Part shown: positions 41,457 to 49,668 of the stretch, one piece after another
Layout: each line of letters opens with the position of its first letter
Numbering within the stretch: the first letter of the stretch is position 1
Origin: [Clostridium] scindens
Lineage (GTDB): Bacteria > Bacillota > Clostridia > Lachnospirales > Lachnospiraceae
Length of the DNA: 64,000 bases
Assembly: GCF_019597925.1 (NCBI RefSeq)
Contig: NZ_CP080442.1
Coordinates: 3,611,501-3,675,500 of the forward strand
Reading direction: 5' to 3'
Position numbers and translations under genes: made by a program
Notes under the pieces: model-generated
The model's database searches: none
The model's input: only the letters and a program-made list of their open reading frames with translations
Told to the model about the DNA's origin: nothing

Positions 41457-42413
41457 CTATCGGATTCTGGCATTTAAAAGTTCTTCCAATTCCTCATATG
41501 ACTCTGCCTTATTAATCTCATCCCTCAGTTTTGCCGAGCCCGCCATTCCTTTTGTATACCATGCTACATGTTTTCTCATCTCGCGGATCCCCAGGTAGTT
41601 TCCTTTGAACTCGATCTGCAGCCTTGCATGGCGGAGCATAGTGTCCTTAATCTCCTGCTTGGAAGGCCTGGGCGGAAGCGCGCCTGTTCTTTCATATCCC
41701 ACAAGTTCCCGGAATATCCACGGGTTGCCCTGCGCGCCTCTTCCGATCATCACGCCGTCGCATCCGGTCTGCTCCCGCATTGCCAGAGCCCTTTCTCCGG
41801 AAGTCACATCCCCGTTGCCGATCACCGGGATGGAGACGGCCTCCTTCACCTGCCGGATGATCTCCCAGTCGGCCTTGCCGGAATAATATTCCTCCCTGGT
41901 CCTCCCATGGACTGCCACTGCCGCGCCGCCTGCCTCCTCGATGACGCGGGCGATCTCCACCGCGTTAATGCAGGAATCATCAAATCCCTTCCGAATCTTT
42001 ACCGTCACCGGCTTGCGGATGGCCTTCGCGGTCTGGGAGACGATGTCATATACCAATCTCGGATTCTTCATAAGCGCGGAGCCTTCCCCGTTCTTTACCA
42101 CCTTCGGAACCGGACATCCCATATTGATGTCCAGTATCTGGAAGGGAAGTTCCTCAATCTGCTTCGCCATCTCGCTGATGATATAGGGATCGGACCCGAA
42201 AAGCTGGAGAGATACGGGATACTCCTTCGGGTGAATGGAGAGCAGCGCTTTTGTATTCTTGTTCTTATACTGCAGCGCCTTGGCGCTGATCATCTCCATA
42301 CACAGAAGCCCGGCTCCCTGCTCCTTGCACAGCAGGCGAAACGGCAGGTCGGTCACTCCCGCCATGGGAGCCAGAATATATGGATTTTCCAGTTTCACAT
42401 TACCTATGTTCAA
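41457..42413 (-). CDS. dusB: tRNA-dihydrouridine synthase
   Basis: A 318-residue FMN enzyme that reduces uridine to dihydrouridine in tRNA. Signatures are YILAPMAGVTDLPFRLLCKE, the catalytic Cys segment ILDINMGCPVPKVVKNGEGS, and VMIGRGAQGNPWIF. It is of the DusB type. ATG at 42413 has only a weak site upstream. A long palindrome lies between it and the upstream coaX. Confidence 0.96.
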   Translation of the reverse strand: MNIGNVKLENPYILAPMAGVTDLPFRLLCKEQGAGLLCMEMISAKALQYKNKNTKALLSIHPKEYPVSLQLFGSDPYIISEMAKQIEELPFQILDINMGCPVPKVVKNGEGSALMKNPRLVYDIVSQTAKAIRKPVTVKIRKGFDDSCINAVEIARVIEEAGGAAVAVHGRTREEYYSGKADWEIIRQVKEAVSIPVIGNGDVTSGERALAMREQTGCDGVMIGRGAQGNPWIFRELVGYERTGALPPRPSKQEIKDTMLRHARLQIEFKGNYLGIREMRKHVAWYTKGMAGSAKLRDEINKAESYEELEELLNARIR

Positions 42414-42454
42414 TTTTGCACACCCCTTGAGTCAATTTTACACACCAGTTTTGC

Positions 42455-42541
42455 AAGTTGACACGTAACATTTTTGCGATGAGCACGTAACACTTTTGAA
42501 AAGTGTTACGTGCTCATCGCAAAAATGTTACGTGTCAACTT
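42455..42541. repeat. Perfect 43-bp-arm palindrome made of 22-bp repeat units
   Basis: Positions 42455-42497 and 42499-42541 are perfect reverse complements around a single central G at 42498. Each arm contains two imperfect direct copies of ACGTAACAYTTTTG with a 22-bp period (42463-42476 and 42485-42498), giving four copies in all. It begins 3 nt after the coaX stop. No T-run follows on the minus strand, so it is not a typical terminator, although the RNA would form a very stable hairpin. Confidence 0.92.
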
Positions 42542-42543
42542 AC

Positions 42544-43314
42544 CTACCGCCGGTTCTTTTCATAAATAATCCGCAGGCCTTTCAGCGTCAGCTGAGAGTC
42601 ATACACATCAATCACATTCGTCTCCGGCGCTATGATCTTGCCAAGACCTCCTGTCGCAACCACCTTTGCCTCCGGATAGCCGGATTCTTTCTTCATGCGG
42701 TTGATGATGTACTCTGTCTGTCCGATCTGCCCGTAGACCAGCCCGGCCTGCATGCTGGAGATGGTCTCTTTGGCAAGGATGGACTCCGGCTTCTTAATCT
42801 CGATTGCCGGGAGCATGGCTGCCTGTCCCCACATCGCCTGGGCGGAGGTCCGGATGCCCGGCGCCGTAACAGCGGCTTCGAAGGTTCCATCCTGCCCCAC
42901 GAGATCGTATGTTGTGGCAGTTCCGAAGTCCACCACGATAACCGGTCCACCGTGAAGGGTATATGCTGCGACTGCATCCACGATCCGATCCGATCCGACT
43001 TGTCTTGGATTCTCCGTCACGATGCGGATGCCCGTCTTGATTCCTGCCGATACCACGATCGGCTTGACACCGAAATATTTGATAATCGCGCTGCCCAGCG
43101 AATGCATCACATCCGGCACTACCGACGCGATGATGACCGCATTGATATCCGTACTCGACACCCCTTGGTGCTCCACCAGTTCTTTCAGCGTTATTCCGTA
43201 TTCATCGGATGTCCTTGGCTGCTTTGTCGTCATACGGTATGTTCCAAGGAGCTCATCTCCCCGGAATGCGCCAAGCGTGATATTTGTATTCCCTACATCT
43301 ATTACTAACAGCAT
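42544..43314 (-). CDS. coaX: Type III pantothenate kinase
   Basis: A 256-residue kinase of the ASKHA fold, catalysing the first step of coenzyme A synthesis. The N-terminal phosphate loop LLVIDVGNTNITLGAF and later segments GSDRIVDAVAAYTLHGGPVI, VVDFGTATTYDLV and PGIRTSAQAMWGQAAMLP are diagnostic. ATG follows GGAGG. It lies in the run birA, hypothetical, coaX on the minus strand. Confidence 0.96.
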   Translation of the reverse strand: MLLVIDVGNTNITLGAFRGDELLGTYRMTTKQPRTSDEYGITLKELVEHQGVSSTDINAVIIASVVPDVMHSLGSAIIKYFGVKPIVVSAGIKTGIRIVTENPRQVGSDRIVDAVAAYTLHGGPVIVVDFGTATTYDLVGQDGTFEAAVTAPGIRTSAQAMWGQAAMLPAIEIKKPESILAKETISSMQAGLVYGQIGQTEYIINRMKKESGYPEAKVVATGGLGKIIAPETNVIDVYDSQLTLKGLRIIYEKNRR

Positions 43315-43325
43315 GTCTTGTCCTC

Positions 43326-43655
43326 CTATACTTCTTCCCCAAGGAAGAATACTTTGTAATAAACCTGCAGCGCCTGAAGCAATTCCTGCTTCTCCTTCTG
43401 CAGTTCCTTTATCTTAAGCCGGCTCCCGATCTCGTCGAACATCGGATCCCCTTCTTCGGAAGTAACCTCGAAGCAAAGTTCGCCGTCTTCTTCATATGCC
43501 AGTGTCAGAATGCCTCCCACGTCATGAACGTAGAGAACGCACATAATCTTAAGTTCATTCTTCACCGTATCCGGCAGCTGCTCAAAATCCGGATTCAGAT
43601 AATATTTTTCTTCATAAGAATTGGCGCCGCACAGCACTACTTTTCCATCATACAT
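43326..43655 (-). CDS. Conserved hypothetical protein (possibly DUF6145)
   Basis: A 109-residue acidic protein between birA and coaX. Visible features are MYDGKVVLCGANSYEEKYYL at the start, FEQLPDTVKNELKIMCVLYV with an acidic beta segment, and a C-terminal coiled helix (LKIKELQKEKQELLQALQVY). ATG at 43655 has GGAG 9 nt upstream; ATG at 43661 is too near that site. It overlaps the end of birA by 8 bp and is 11 bp from coaX, so it is co-translated with vitamin genes. The function is unknown. Confidence 0.75.
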   Translation of the reverse strand: MYDGKVVLCGANSYEEKYYLNPDFEQLPDTVKNELKIMCVLYVHDVGGILTLAYEEDGELCFEVTSEEGDPMFDEIGSRLKIKELQKEKQELLQALQVYYKVFFLGEEV

Positions 43656-44631
43656 ATCCATATACTCCTCTGACCGATACTTCTCCTGCAAATATCTCTT
43701 TCTCCTGTCCATCAGCCGTCTTTACGATCAGTTCTCCCGTCTCGTTGATTCCCATGGCGACGGCCTCATATTCATGGCCCGGCTCCAGAATCTTGACTTC
43801 CCTTCCTCTATTTACCAGAAGAGAATTGTACGCTTCCATCAGCCCGGATAGGTCCTCGGTCTCCATGAACTTCTCATAGCATTCTTCAAAACTTTCCATA
43901 ATCGCCGCGATCAGCTGCGACCGCTGTACCTTATGCCCTAATTCCAGGCAAAGGGAGGTCGCCCGCTCCTTGATCTCCTGCGGAAATGAATCCTGATTCA
44001 CATTGACGCCGATCCCAATGACTACATAGTTAATATAGTCAATCTCCGCACTCATCTCCGTTAGGATGCCGCAGAGTTTCTTTCCGCTCAGGCTCACAAT
44101 ATCATTGGGCCACTTAATCCTGGCCTCCAGTCCCGCCACCTGGCCTATGCCCTTTGTGGCTGCAATGGCCATCAGAAGCGTCATCTGCGGCGCCTTAACC
44201 GGCATCATATCAGGGCGGAGTAAAATGGTCATATAGATGCTGGTTCCTTCCGGCGACTCCCAAGATCGGCCTCTGCGCCCCTTGCCTGCATTCTGCCTGT
44301 CGGCAATGACCAGAGTCCCGTGTTCTGCCCCCTTTTCCCCCAGTTCTTTGGCACGGGTATTGGTAGAATCCGTCTCATCGTAGTAGACCACATGCCTTCC
44401 TGCCCATTTTGTGCTGATCAGGCTCTCAATCTCCGCCTTTGACATCACATCCGGACTATCTACAAGGCGGTACCCTTTATTGCGTACCGCCTCAATCTGA
44501 TATCCTTCTTTTTTCAGTTGTTCCATAACCTTCCACACAGCCGTGCGCGATACCTGGAACTGTTCGCATATCTGCTGCCCGGACAAGTAAGTATCGCTTG
44601 ACTTTAGCAAGCGCAATATCTCTGACTTCAT
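43648..44631 (-). CDS. birA: Bifunctional biotin-[acetyl-CoA-carboxylase] ligase / repressor
   Basis: A 327-residue protein. The N-terminal winged helix (SGQQICEQFQVSRTAVWKVM) binds bio operators. The ligase core contains GTLVIADRQNAGKGRRGRSW with the biotinyl-AMP loop GKGRRGR, RIKWPNDIVSLSGKKLCGIL and VIGIGVNVNQ, and a C-terminal SH3-like part follows. It attaches biotin to carboxylases and senses biotin supply. It starts 6 bp after the preceding fusion gene. Confidence 0.96.
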   Translation of the reverse strand: MKSEILRLLKSSDTYLSGQQICEQFQVSRTAVWKVMEQLKKEGYQIEAVRNKGYRLVDSPDVMSKAEIESLISTKWAGRHVVYYDETDSTNTRAKELGEKGAEHGTLVIADRQNAGKGRRGRSWESPEGTSIYMTILLRPDMMPVKAPQMTLLMAIAATKGIGQVAGLEARIKWPNDIVSLSGKKLCGILTEMSAEIDYINYVVIGIGVNVNQDSFPQEIKERATSLCLELGHKVQRSQLIAAIMESFEECYEKFMETEDLSGLMEAYNSLLVNRGREVKILEPGHEYEAVAMGINETGELIVKTADGQEKEIFAGEVSVRGVYGYV

Positions 44632-44637
44632 ATAAAT

Positions 44638-46731
44638 CTATCTTTCTCCTAATGTCGCAACCATGACTGCCTTGATGGTATGCATCCGATTTTCAGCCTC
44701 ATCGAATACTTTGGACTGGGCAGATTCAAACACTTCATCCGTCACTTCCATATCGCTGATGCCATACTTTTCTTCAATTTCCTTGCCAATCTTCGTCTTA
44801 AGGTCATGGAATGCCGGCAGGCAGTGCAGGAAGATCGCGTCTTCTCCTGCATTCTCCATCACCTTCTTCGTCACCTTATAAGGGGACAGTTCCCGGATTC
44901 TCTCTTCCCATACCTCGTCCGGCTCTCCCATGGATACCCACACGTCCGTATAGATTACGTCAGCATTCCTGGTGCCTTCCTCTACATCTTCGGTAAGAGT
45001 GATCGTGCCGCCGCTTTCCTTCGCGTATCCTTTGCACGTCTCTACTAATTCTTCATTTGGAAAATATGCCCTTGTCGTACATGCCACAAAGTGCATCCCC
45101 ATTTTAGCGCAGGCAATCATCAGGGAATTCCCCATGTTGTACCTTGCATCTCCCATATATACCAGCTTGATCCCCTTTAATCTTCCGAAATGCTCCCGGA
45201 TTGTTAGTAGGTCTGCCAGCATCTGCGTAGGGTGATACTCGTTGGTAAGCCCGTTCCATACCGGAACGCCTGCATATTTGGCAAGGTCTTCCACAATCTC
45301 CTGACCGAATCCGCGATACTCTATGCCGTCGTACATTCTGCCAAGCACGCGGGCCGTATCCTCGATGCTTTCCTTCTTTCCAATCTGGGAACCGCTGGGA
45401 TCCAGATAGGTAGTCCCCATTCCCATGTCATGGGCCGCCACTTCAAAAGAACAGCGTGTCCTGGTGCTGGTCTTTTCGAAGATCAGCGCAACATTCATGC
45501 CTCTATAATGGTCAACTAATACTCCGTTCTTCTTTTTTTCCTTAAGGTCTGCCGCCAGATCAAGAAGATATGTAATCTCCTCCGGCGTAAAATCCTTCAG
45601 CGTCAAAAAGTTTCTTCCTTTTAAGTCCATTTTCCGTCCCTCTCTTACTCCTATTAATACATGTACGAACCTGGGAAGGTTCATCTGATCTCGTAAAGTT
45701 TCGTATTTCTTATATACAATATCATATAATTCGTCCACTGTGTATATCTGATATTTGGGAATATGCAATAATTTCGCGGCGGCCTCCAGCATTCCCATAA
45801 AAAGTTCCTTATCTGAGAAGCCAAGAGACAGTTTCAGTACAAATGCGATCTCCGCTTTTTCGATCTCCCTGATGCCTCCAAGCAGTTCCTCGTAGTATTC
45901 ATCTTCATGGGTCTGTTCCAGATAATAGATAAATCCTTCCAGGCCATACAGCATCCTTTTGGCATCAAAATATCCGATTCGAAGATTCTGGCGGCTTCGT
46001 TTTCCAGAAAATTCTATGATGCTGCCAAGCTTGACCCGGGGAGTAATTTCGTATTTTACTCCATTCTCAGGCATCTTGACCCGTGGCTCCCGTCCAGGCC
46101 CATAGATCCGAATCTCGATGACATTTTCGTATCCCCTGCCCACAAGGGAGCTTAAGGGCACATTATTAATAACGCCTCCATCGATATATTTCTTTCCGTG
46201 GAGACGTTCATTTTTAAATCCGATGAGATACGCGCTGGCCAGCAGGAAATCCTCCAGAAGGCCCTCCGGAATATCCTCCACGCTCAAGTCCAGTTCCCTG
46301 AAATCAGACAACGAGAAGGTCAGCAGGCAGAATTCCTTGCCGCTCTTTCTTATAGCATCCTCGTCAATTACTTCGTGGATCAGGTTTCGGAGCGGGGTGA
46401 TGTCGATCCCTCCGTCTTTCAGCCTCTTCCAGCCTTCATTCAGAAACTCCTTGATTGTAGTCTGCTTATGGAACAGGCGCTCCATCCATTCATCATCTAC
46501 ATCCATGACCGTGGAAAATGTCATCTTGCTCCAGATATCTTCCGCCTTTTCTACGTCTCCCATGCAAACGAGGGCGCCATTTAATGCGCCCACGCTGGTT
46601 CCTGCCACTGCATTGATCTTTACTCCGGCTTCCACAAGCGCTTTCCACGCGCCTATCTGGTAAGCGCCTCTGGCGCCCCCGCCGTCAAATACAAGGCCAT
46701 ATTCTTTTGACATGTCAATGATGGGCTTCAT
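44638..46731 (-). CDS. argF: Patatin-like phospholipase fused to ornithine carbamoyltransferase
   Basis: One uninterrupted frame of 697 residues. The first 365 or so are patatin-like: GLVFDGGGARGAYQIG (oxyanion GGGxRG), VAGTSVGALNG with the nucleophile Ser, and DGGVINNVPL with the catalytic Asp. The last 330 are a complete ornithine carbamoyltransferase: FEKTSTRTRCSFE, EYHPTQMLADL and FLHCLPAFHD. The OTC half begins at the Met encoded at 45630, after AGAGGG, so internal initiation could also yield free OTC. OTC makes citrulline from ornithine, or the reverse in the deiminase pathway. The start at 46731 is preferred over GTG 46740. The fusion is the odd point here. Confidence 0.88.
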   Translation of the reverse strand: MKPIIDMSKEYGLVFDGGGARGAYQIGAWKALVEAGVKINAVAGTSVGALNGALVCMGDVEKAEDIWSKMTFSTVMDVDDEWMERLFHKQTTIKEFLNEGWKRLKDGGIDITPLRNLIHEVIDEDAIRKSGKEFCLLTFSLSDFRELDLSVEDIPEGLLEDFLLASAYLIGFKNERLHGKKYIDGGVINNVPLSSLVGRGYENVIEIRIYGPGREPRVKMPENGVKYEITPRVKLGSIIEFSGKRSRQNLRIGYFDAKRMLYGLEGFIYYLEQTHEDEYYEELLGGIREIEKAEIAFVLKLSLGFSDKELFMGMLEAAAKLLHIPKYQIYTVDELYDIVYKKYETLRDQMNLPRFVHVLIGVREGRKMDLKGRNFLTLKDFTPEEITYLLDLAADLKEKKKNGVLVDHYRGMNVALIFEKTSTRTRCSFEVAAHDMGMGTTYLDPSGSQIGKKESIEDTARVLGRMYDGIEYRGFGQEIVEDLAKYAGVPVWNGLTNEYHPTQMLADLLTIREHFGRLKGIKLVYMGDARYNMGNSLMIACAKMGMHFVACTTRAYFPNEELVETCKGYAKESGGTITLTEDVEEGTRNADVIYTDVWVSMGEPDEVWEERIRELSPYKVTKKVMENAGEDAIFLHCLPAFHDLKTKIGKEIEEKYGISDMEVTDEVFESAQSKVFDEAENRMHTIKAVMVATLGER

Positions 46732-46751
46732 AAGTCCCACACCCTTTCATG

Positions 46752-47693
46752 CTAGTTCGGATTGTCGTCTTTTGCTCCAACTTCGGTCAAGGATTTTACC
46801 AGTCCCGCCATTCCCTGTATCTCTGATGGGATGATGATCTTGGTAGCCTTTCCGTCAGCTGCTTTCTCAAATGCTTCCAGGCTCTTGATGGTAAGGACTG
46901 CCTGATCCGCTCCCGCATCCTTCAGGAATCGGATACCATCGGCATTCGCCTGCTGTACCTTCATGATTGCCTCAGCCTCGCCTTCCGCCTCGCGGATCAT
47001 AGCCTCTTTCTTCGCTTCCGCGCGAAGGATGGCTGCCTGCTTCTCAGCCTCCGCATCCAGAATCGCGGACTCTTTGTGTCCTTCTGCAACAAGGATGGTA
47101 GACTTCTTCTCGCCCTCTGCGCGAAGGATTGCCTCACGACGCTCACGCTCAGCCTTCATCTGCTTCTCCATCGCATCCTGGATGGCTGCCGGCGGGATAA
47201 TGTTCTTAAGTTCCACACGATTTACCTTGATGCCCCATGGATCTGTGGCAACGTCAAGAGATGCACGCATCTTCGTATTGATCGTCTCTCTGGATGTCAA
47301 CGTCTGATCCAGTTCCAGGTCGCCGATGATATTACGCAGGGTAGTTGCCGTCAAGTTCTCAATTGCCATAATCGGATTGGCAACTCCATAGCAGAACATC
47401 TTCGGGTCTGTGATCTGGTAGAAAACGACCGTGTCAATTCTCATAGTTACGTTATCCTTCGTGATAACCGGCTGCGGCGCAAAGTCCACGACCTGCTCCT
47501 TTAAGTCAACCTTCCTTGCCACACGGTCAAAGATCGGCAGTTTAAAATGAAGCCCTGTCCCCCAGGTTGCCTGGTAGGCTCCAAGCCTCTCAATAACCAG
47601 CGCCTGCGCCTGTCTGACGATCCTGATACAAGAGATCAGTACCAGAATAACAATGATCAATACAACAATTCCAATTACTCCTAATCCTAACAT
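46752..47693 (-). CDS. Slipin/stomatin family SPFH protein
   Basis: A 313-residue membrane-associated scaffold protein. An N-terminal membrane anchor (VIGIVVLIIVILVLISCIRI) precedes the SPFH/band-7 domain (VIERLGAYQATWGTGLHFKL, VDLKEQVVDFAPQPVITKDN). A long Ala/Glu/Lys coiled coil follows (about 175-240, with repeated AEGxKxxAIL patterns). Such proteins form membrane microdomains and are usually encoded with NfeD. It overlaps the NfeD-like gene by 7 bp, as expected for this pair. Confidence 0.94.
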   Translation of the reverse strand: MLGLGVIGIVVLIIVILVLISCIRIVRQAQALVIERLGAYQATWGTGLHFKLPIFDRVARKVDLKEQVVDFAPQPVITKDNVTMRIDTVVFYQITDPKMFCYGVANPIMAIENLTATTLRNIIGDLELDQTLTSRETINTKMRASLDVATDPWGIKVNRVELKNIIPPAAIQDAMEKQMKAERERREAILRAEGEKKSTILVAEGHKESAILDAEAEKQAAILRAEAKKEAMIREAEGEAEAIMKVQQANADGIRFLKDAGADQAVLTIKSLEAFEKAADGKATKIIIPSEIQGMAGLVKSLTEVGAKDDNPN

Positions 47694-48130
47694 GTCTTCT
47701 CCTCTCTGGCTCTTACTATTAGTTTCACGCCTTGAATCCCTTCAATTACTACAACTGTATTTTTTGCAATCTTGCCGTCCAGGTCATCCGTCTTTGCCGA
47801 CCATTCCTGCCCGTTGACTTCGACCCGTCCTTTTGATTGAAGCGTATCTATGTCTTCCAGTACCAGCGCCTGCTGCCCGATCAGGCTTTCCGCATTCGTC
47901 TTCTGCCTCTCCTGGTTAAAAAACTTCACCGCGATCGGCCTCGTGGCAATCAGCAGCACCAGTGACACTACAATAAAGACAATCACCTGTACCACCGTGC
48001 CAAACCCCAGAATGCCTGTGACAAATGCCACCAGGGCTCCGCCTGCAAACCAGATGGTTGTAAGCCCCATTGTAAAGATCTCTATCACCAGCAGTATTAC
48101 GAATAATATCAACCAATATACTGTCTGCAT
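47687..48130 (-). CDS. NfeD-like membrane protein
   Basis: A 147-residue short-form NfeD. It has three to four hydrophobic helices (LILFVILLVIEIFTMGLTTI, VQVIVFIVVSLVLLIATRPI) and a C-terminal OB-fold (LIGQQALVLEDIDTLQSKGR then VEVNGQEWSAKTDD). It partners the slipin encoded next to it. Confidence 0.92.
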   Translation of the reverse strand: MQTVYWLILFVILLVIEIFTMGLTTIWFAGGALVAFVTGILGFGTVVQVIVFIVVSLVLLIATRPIAVKFFNQERQKTNAESLIGQQALVLEDIDTLQSKGRVEVNGQEWSAKTDDLDGKIAKNTVVVIEGIQGVKLIVRAREEKTC

Positions 48131-48205
48131 AAGCCTTCCTCTCTTTTCTTAATTAGTATAGTATTCCTTTTCTACCATATTACTATACTTTAAGTTATAA
48201 AGCAA

Positions 48206-48997
48206 TTACATATGTCTTCTTTGCCGAGCGGCTTCAAACATCAGAACCGATGAGGCGATGGCCGCATTCAGTGACTCTACCCGGCCTGCCATCGGAATTT
48301 TAATATAAGTATCTGCCTGCTGCGCGATTTCCTCATCCAGCCCGTTTCCTTCATTGCCTATCAAAAACGCGCAAGGCTTCGTATAATCAGCCTCGTCATA
48401 ATCCTGCCTGCCATTGAGATGCGCGGCGTAGATGCAGATCCCTTTAGCCTTCAGATATCCGATATCCTTCTTCAAATCCTGCGAATAATAGAACGGCATC
48501 CGGTAAATGGATCCCATGGTAGAGCGGATGGTCTTCGGATTGTAGATATCCACGCATTCCTGATCCAGCAGGATTCCCGTCACGCCTGCGCCCTCCGCCG
48601 TGCGCAGTATGGTTCCCAGATTACCCGGATCCTGCAGCCGGTTCAGCACGATCATATGTGCCGCCCTGCCTGCCGCCGCTTCTTCCAGGCTATAGTCCAG
48701 CTGCCTGACCACGCACAGGATTCCCTGAGGCGTCTTCGTATCCGACACATAGCCAAAAACCGTATCCGACAGGATCAAAAGATGCGCGCCGCTGCCTTTT
48801 AGCGCCTCATCCGTCATGTGCTTCTCTTTTTTATAGAATGATTCCGAAGCATAAACTTCTTTTAGAAGCCTTTTCGGCGTTTCGCGGAACATCCGAATTC
48901 CCTCTACAAGAAATACGCCTTCTTCATCCCTTAATTTCCTCTTTTTTCTCAGATTTGCCAAATGCTTGACTTTGGCGTTCGCGGTACTGGTAATCAT
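48206..48997 (-). CDS. TrmH/SpoU family RNA 2'-O-methyltransferase
   Basis: A 263-residue SPOUT methyltransferase, probably acting on 23S rRNA. An N-terminal substrate-binding domain (NAKVKHLANLRKKRKLRDEE) precedes the SpoU fold with motif 1 NRLQDPGNLGTILRTAEGAG, motif 2 IGNEGNGLDEEI and motif 3 IPMAGRVESLNAAIASSVLM. The exact target nucleotide is not predictable. It lies 15 bp downstream of the potassium-channel gene. Confidence 0.93.
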   Translation of the reverse strand: MITSTANAKVKHLANLRKKRKLRDEEGVFLVEGIRMFRETPKRLLKEVYASESFYKKEKHMTDEALKGSGAHLLILSDTVFGYVSDTKTPQGILCVVRQLDYSLEEAAAGRAAHMIVLNRLQDPGNLGTILRTAEGAGVTGILLDQECVDIYNPKTIRSTMGSIYRMPFYYSQDLKKDIGYLKAKGICIYAAHLNGRQDYDEADYTKPCAFLIGNEGNGLDEEIAQQADTYIKIPMAGRVESLNAAIASSVLMFEAARQRRHM

Positions 48998-49012
48998 TGC
49001 TGTCCGTCCTTT

Positions 49013-49654
49013 CTATATCTGTTCCAGCGCGTCGTTAGAGCCAACCAGGATCAGGACCATGCCTGCTTCCAGAGGCTTTAATGGATCCGGGTTCACTTCC
49101 ACATCCTCATCCACTTTGATCCCCACTACGTTTACATCATGGGATCGCCTGACATCCAGTTCCTGCAGGGACTTCCCTACCCAGTCTTTTGGAACGGCAA
49201 TCTCCATAATGCTGTATTCGGACGACAAGGCAATCCAGTCCGCAAAATTGGCTGATACCAGATTCTTAGCTGTTCGTACCCCCATCTCCTTTTCCGGGAA
49301 AATGACCGCATCCGCGCCAATCTTTTCCAATATGGTGGCATGCAGCTTATTCTTTGCCTTTGCCATCACATAAGGCACTCCCATCTCCTTAGACACCAGG
49401 GTAGCCATAACGCTGGCTTCCATATCATCTGCCACCGCCACGATGACGCCGTCCAGATTCCTGGCTCCCATAGTGCGGATGACATCCGCATCTCCAATAT
49501 CTGCCTTCATGGCATAGGATACCAAGTCGGAAATCTCCTGTACCCTCTCCATATGATTATCTACTGCCACGACTTCGCATCCCAGCCGCTGCAGAGTCAC
49601 TGCTATACTTTCTCCAAAGCTTCCAAGGCCAAATACCGCATATTGCTTCTTCAT
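49013..49654 (-). CDS. TrkA/KtrA-type potassium uptake regulatory subunit
   Basis: A 213-residue cytoplasmic RCK protein. Residues 1-135 form an NAD(H)/ATP-binding Rossmann fold (YAVFGLGSFGESIAVTLQRL), and residues about 140-213 a TrkA-C domain of the kind that binds c-di-AMP in Ktr systems. It gates the membrane subunit encoded 14 bp upstream. Confidence 0.93.
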   Translation of the reverse strand: MKKQYAVFGLGSFGESIAVTLQRLGCEVVAVDNHMERVQEISDLVSYAMKADIGDADVIRTMGARNLDGVIVAVADDMEASVMATLVSKEMGVPYVMAKAKNKLHATILEKIGADAVIFPEKEMGVRTAKNLVSANFADWIALSSEYSIMEIAVPKDWVGKSLQELDVRRSHDVNVVGIKVDEDVEVNPDPLKPLEAGMVLILVGSNDALEQI

Positions 49655-49668
49655 TTAATCTTCCTCCA

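Noticed and set aside
42455..42541. The palindrome as an ordinary terminator of coaX
   Set aside because: The arms are far longer than terminator stems, are made of repeated units and lack a T-run.
46740..46740. GTG as start of the patatin-OTC gene
   Set aside because: The ATG at 46731 has a better placed AAAGGG site and gives a normal patatin N-terminus; the GTG remains possible.
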